A stretch of DNA of 5,429 bases, taken from positions 1 to 5,429 of the forward strand of contig CANNRM010000055.1 of NCBI GenBank assembly GCA_947508155.1, in the 5' to 3' direction. The notes under the pieces were generated by a model. It made no database searches and had not been told where the DNA came from. It was given only the letters and a program-made list of their open reading frames with translations. This DNA is from Rickettsiales bacterium (GTDB taxonomy: Bacteria > Pseudomonadota > Alphaproteobacteria > Rickettsiales > Rickettsiaceae). Positions 4,921 through 5,429 of the stretch are shown here, in pieces. The stretch's first letter is position 1; every line of letters starts with the position of its first letter. A program made the translations under genes and the position numbers.

Positions 4921-5379
4921 CTACCTCTTCCTCGCCCGAGCAAACGCCCTCTGACCGAAGTAAAAGCTCACGATTGATGCAAAAATTGCCTGATCATCCA
5001 CGCTCCAAATCACGTCAATATATTCCACCAACAGCGCAGTTCTGGTGATGTAACTATATTGAATGATCTTGATCGCCGCATACATAGCAAAAAAACTATA
5101 AGCAAGCACTGGACGTACCGTTCCATTAAGCGCATCAACCCAATCGATACCCGTTTTATAAGTGGAATAAAGCGATAGCTGCTCAACAACATCGCGGGTC
5201 ATTTGGATCTCTTCGGGACTACGCCCACCCGCGATTTTGCTGAAACGAATTTGTTTATCCATAAGCTGAAGCTCATGAGATTTATCGAGTTTATCCTTGA
5301 AGAAACGTAATATCTCTGGGATTAGAGATGTAATAAATCCTGCAATGGATGCAAAAAGTGTTATCATGATTACCGCCAT
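4921..5379 (-). CDS. Three-membrane-segment holin, gene-transfer-agent type
   Basis: A 152-residue membrane protein. Predicted membrane segments are at about 4-23 (IMITLFASIAGFITSLIPEI), 89-110 (RPVLAYSFFAMYAAIKIIQYSY) and 131-145 (AIFASIVSFYFGQRA). Between the first and second is a charged cytosolic stretch (LRFFKDKLDKSHELQLMDKQIRFSK). The RPVLAY motif, the acidic segment before the third helix (WSVDDQA) and the closing FYFGQRAFARARKR resemble PF11351, the 3TM holin of gene transfer agents; this is by eye. Holins make the inner-membrane lesion that lets an endolysin reach peptidoglycan, and an endolysin lies downstream on the same strand. The start is uncertain. ATG at 5379 has no ribosome site, ATG at 5367 has GGCGG five bases upstream, and the frame stays open to the right window edge. 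The stop is TAG. No promoter is visible, so it may belong to a longer operon entering from the right. Confidence 0.75.
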   Translation of the reverse strand: MAVIMITLFASIAGFITSLIPEILRFFKDKLDKSHELQLMDKQIRFSKIAGGRSPEEIQMTRDVVEQLSLYSTYKTGIDWVDALNGTVRPVLAYSFFAMYAAIKIIQYSYITRTALLVEYIDVIWSVDDQAIFASIVSFYFGQRAFARARKR

Positions 5380-5429
5380 TTTGATGATTTTGATTGTGGA
5401 TTTGATGATGATGGAAAAAAAGCGAAGCG

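Noticed and set aside
5010..5192. Minus-strand open frame of 60 codons
   Set aside because: It lies inside the holin gene in another frame without domain or ribosome site.
1..5429. CRISPR array, rRNA, riboswitch or complete insertion sequence
   Set aside because: I found no regularly spaced direct repeats, no transposase frame and no recognisable riboswitch or rRNA core; the repeats present are palindromic and of three different kinds.

Overview
The window looks like a chromosomal segment from an alphaproteobacterium, most likely a member of the Rickettsiales or a similar intracellular lineage. Three things point there: the FtsH, TyrRS and DolP-type proteins have an alphaproteobacterial look (the TyrRS N-terminus and its 411-residue length match my recollection of the rickettsial enzyme), base composition is A+T-rich, and long palindromic intergenic repeats of the 'tcattgcgaggag...' and 'tcattcccgcgaaggcggg' kinds sit in nearly every gap. 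The species cannot be named from sequence reading alone.

Right-to-left housekeeping block (1-2896, all minus strand): tyrS (2896-1661), then a MITE-like palindrome (1504-1610), a well-formed promoter, tRNA-Arg(CCT) (1456-1380), a DolP/YraP-like two-BON-domain lipoprotein (1358-783) only 21 bp behind the tRNA, a second palindrome (639-747), and the first 193 codons of ftsH (579 to the left edge). The lipoprotein probably shares the tRNA transcript. FtsH (membrane protease) and DolP (envelope quality control) are both envelope-maintenance proteins.

Accessory block (2935-4200): a palindrome next to the tyrS start, a DUF2442 protein (minus strand), and a divergent RHH antitoxin gene (plus strand). 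The antitoxin is followed by only the last 33 codons of a RelE-type toxin, so the toxin-antitoxin module is decayed. Divergent promoters for the DUF2442 and antitoxin genes share one -35 region. Two ACATGT boxes exactly fill the antitoxin promoter spacer and look like the operator of an RHH autorepressor. An unrecognised 131-residue protein (minus strand) converges on the toxin remnant and has its own good promoter.

Lysis block (4271-5429): a GH24 endolysin and, upstream of it on the same minus strand, a three-membrane-segment holin of the type described in Rhodobacter gene transfer agents. A strong REP-like palindrome separates the two. No phage structural, integrase or replication gene is visible, so this is either an isolated lysis cassette, as in dispersed gene-transfer-agent loci, or the edge of a prophage continuing to the right.

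I see no CRISPR array, complete insertion sequence or rRNA. No gene-free stretch exceeds 300 bases. The largest gaps (580-782, 1457-1660, 4148-4354) are mostly filled by the repeats and promoters listed. I do not see a convincing wholly new system. The most unusual part is the divergent DUF2442/antitoxin control region with its crippled toxin.
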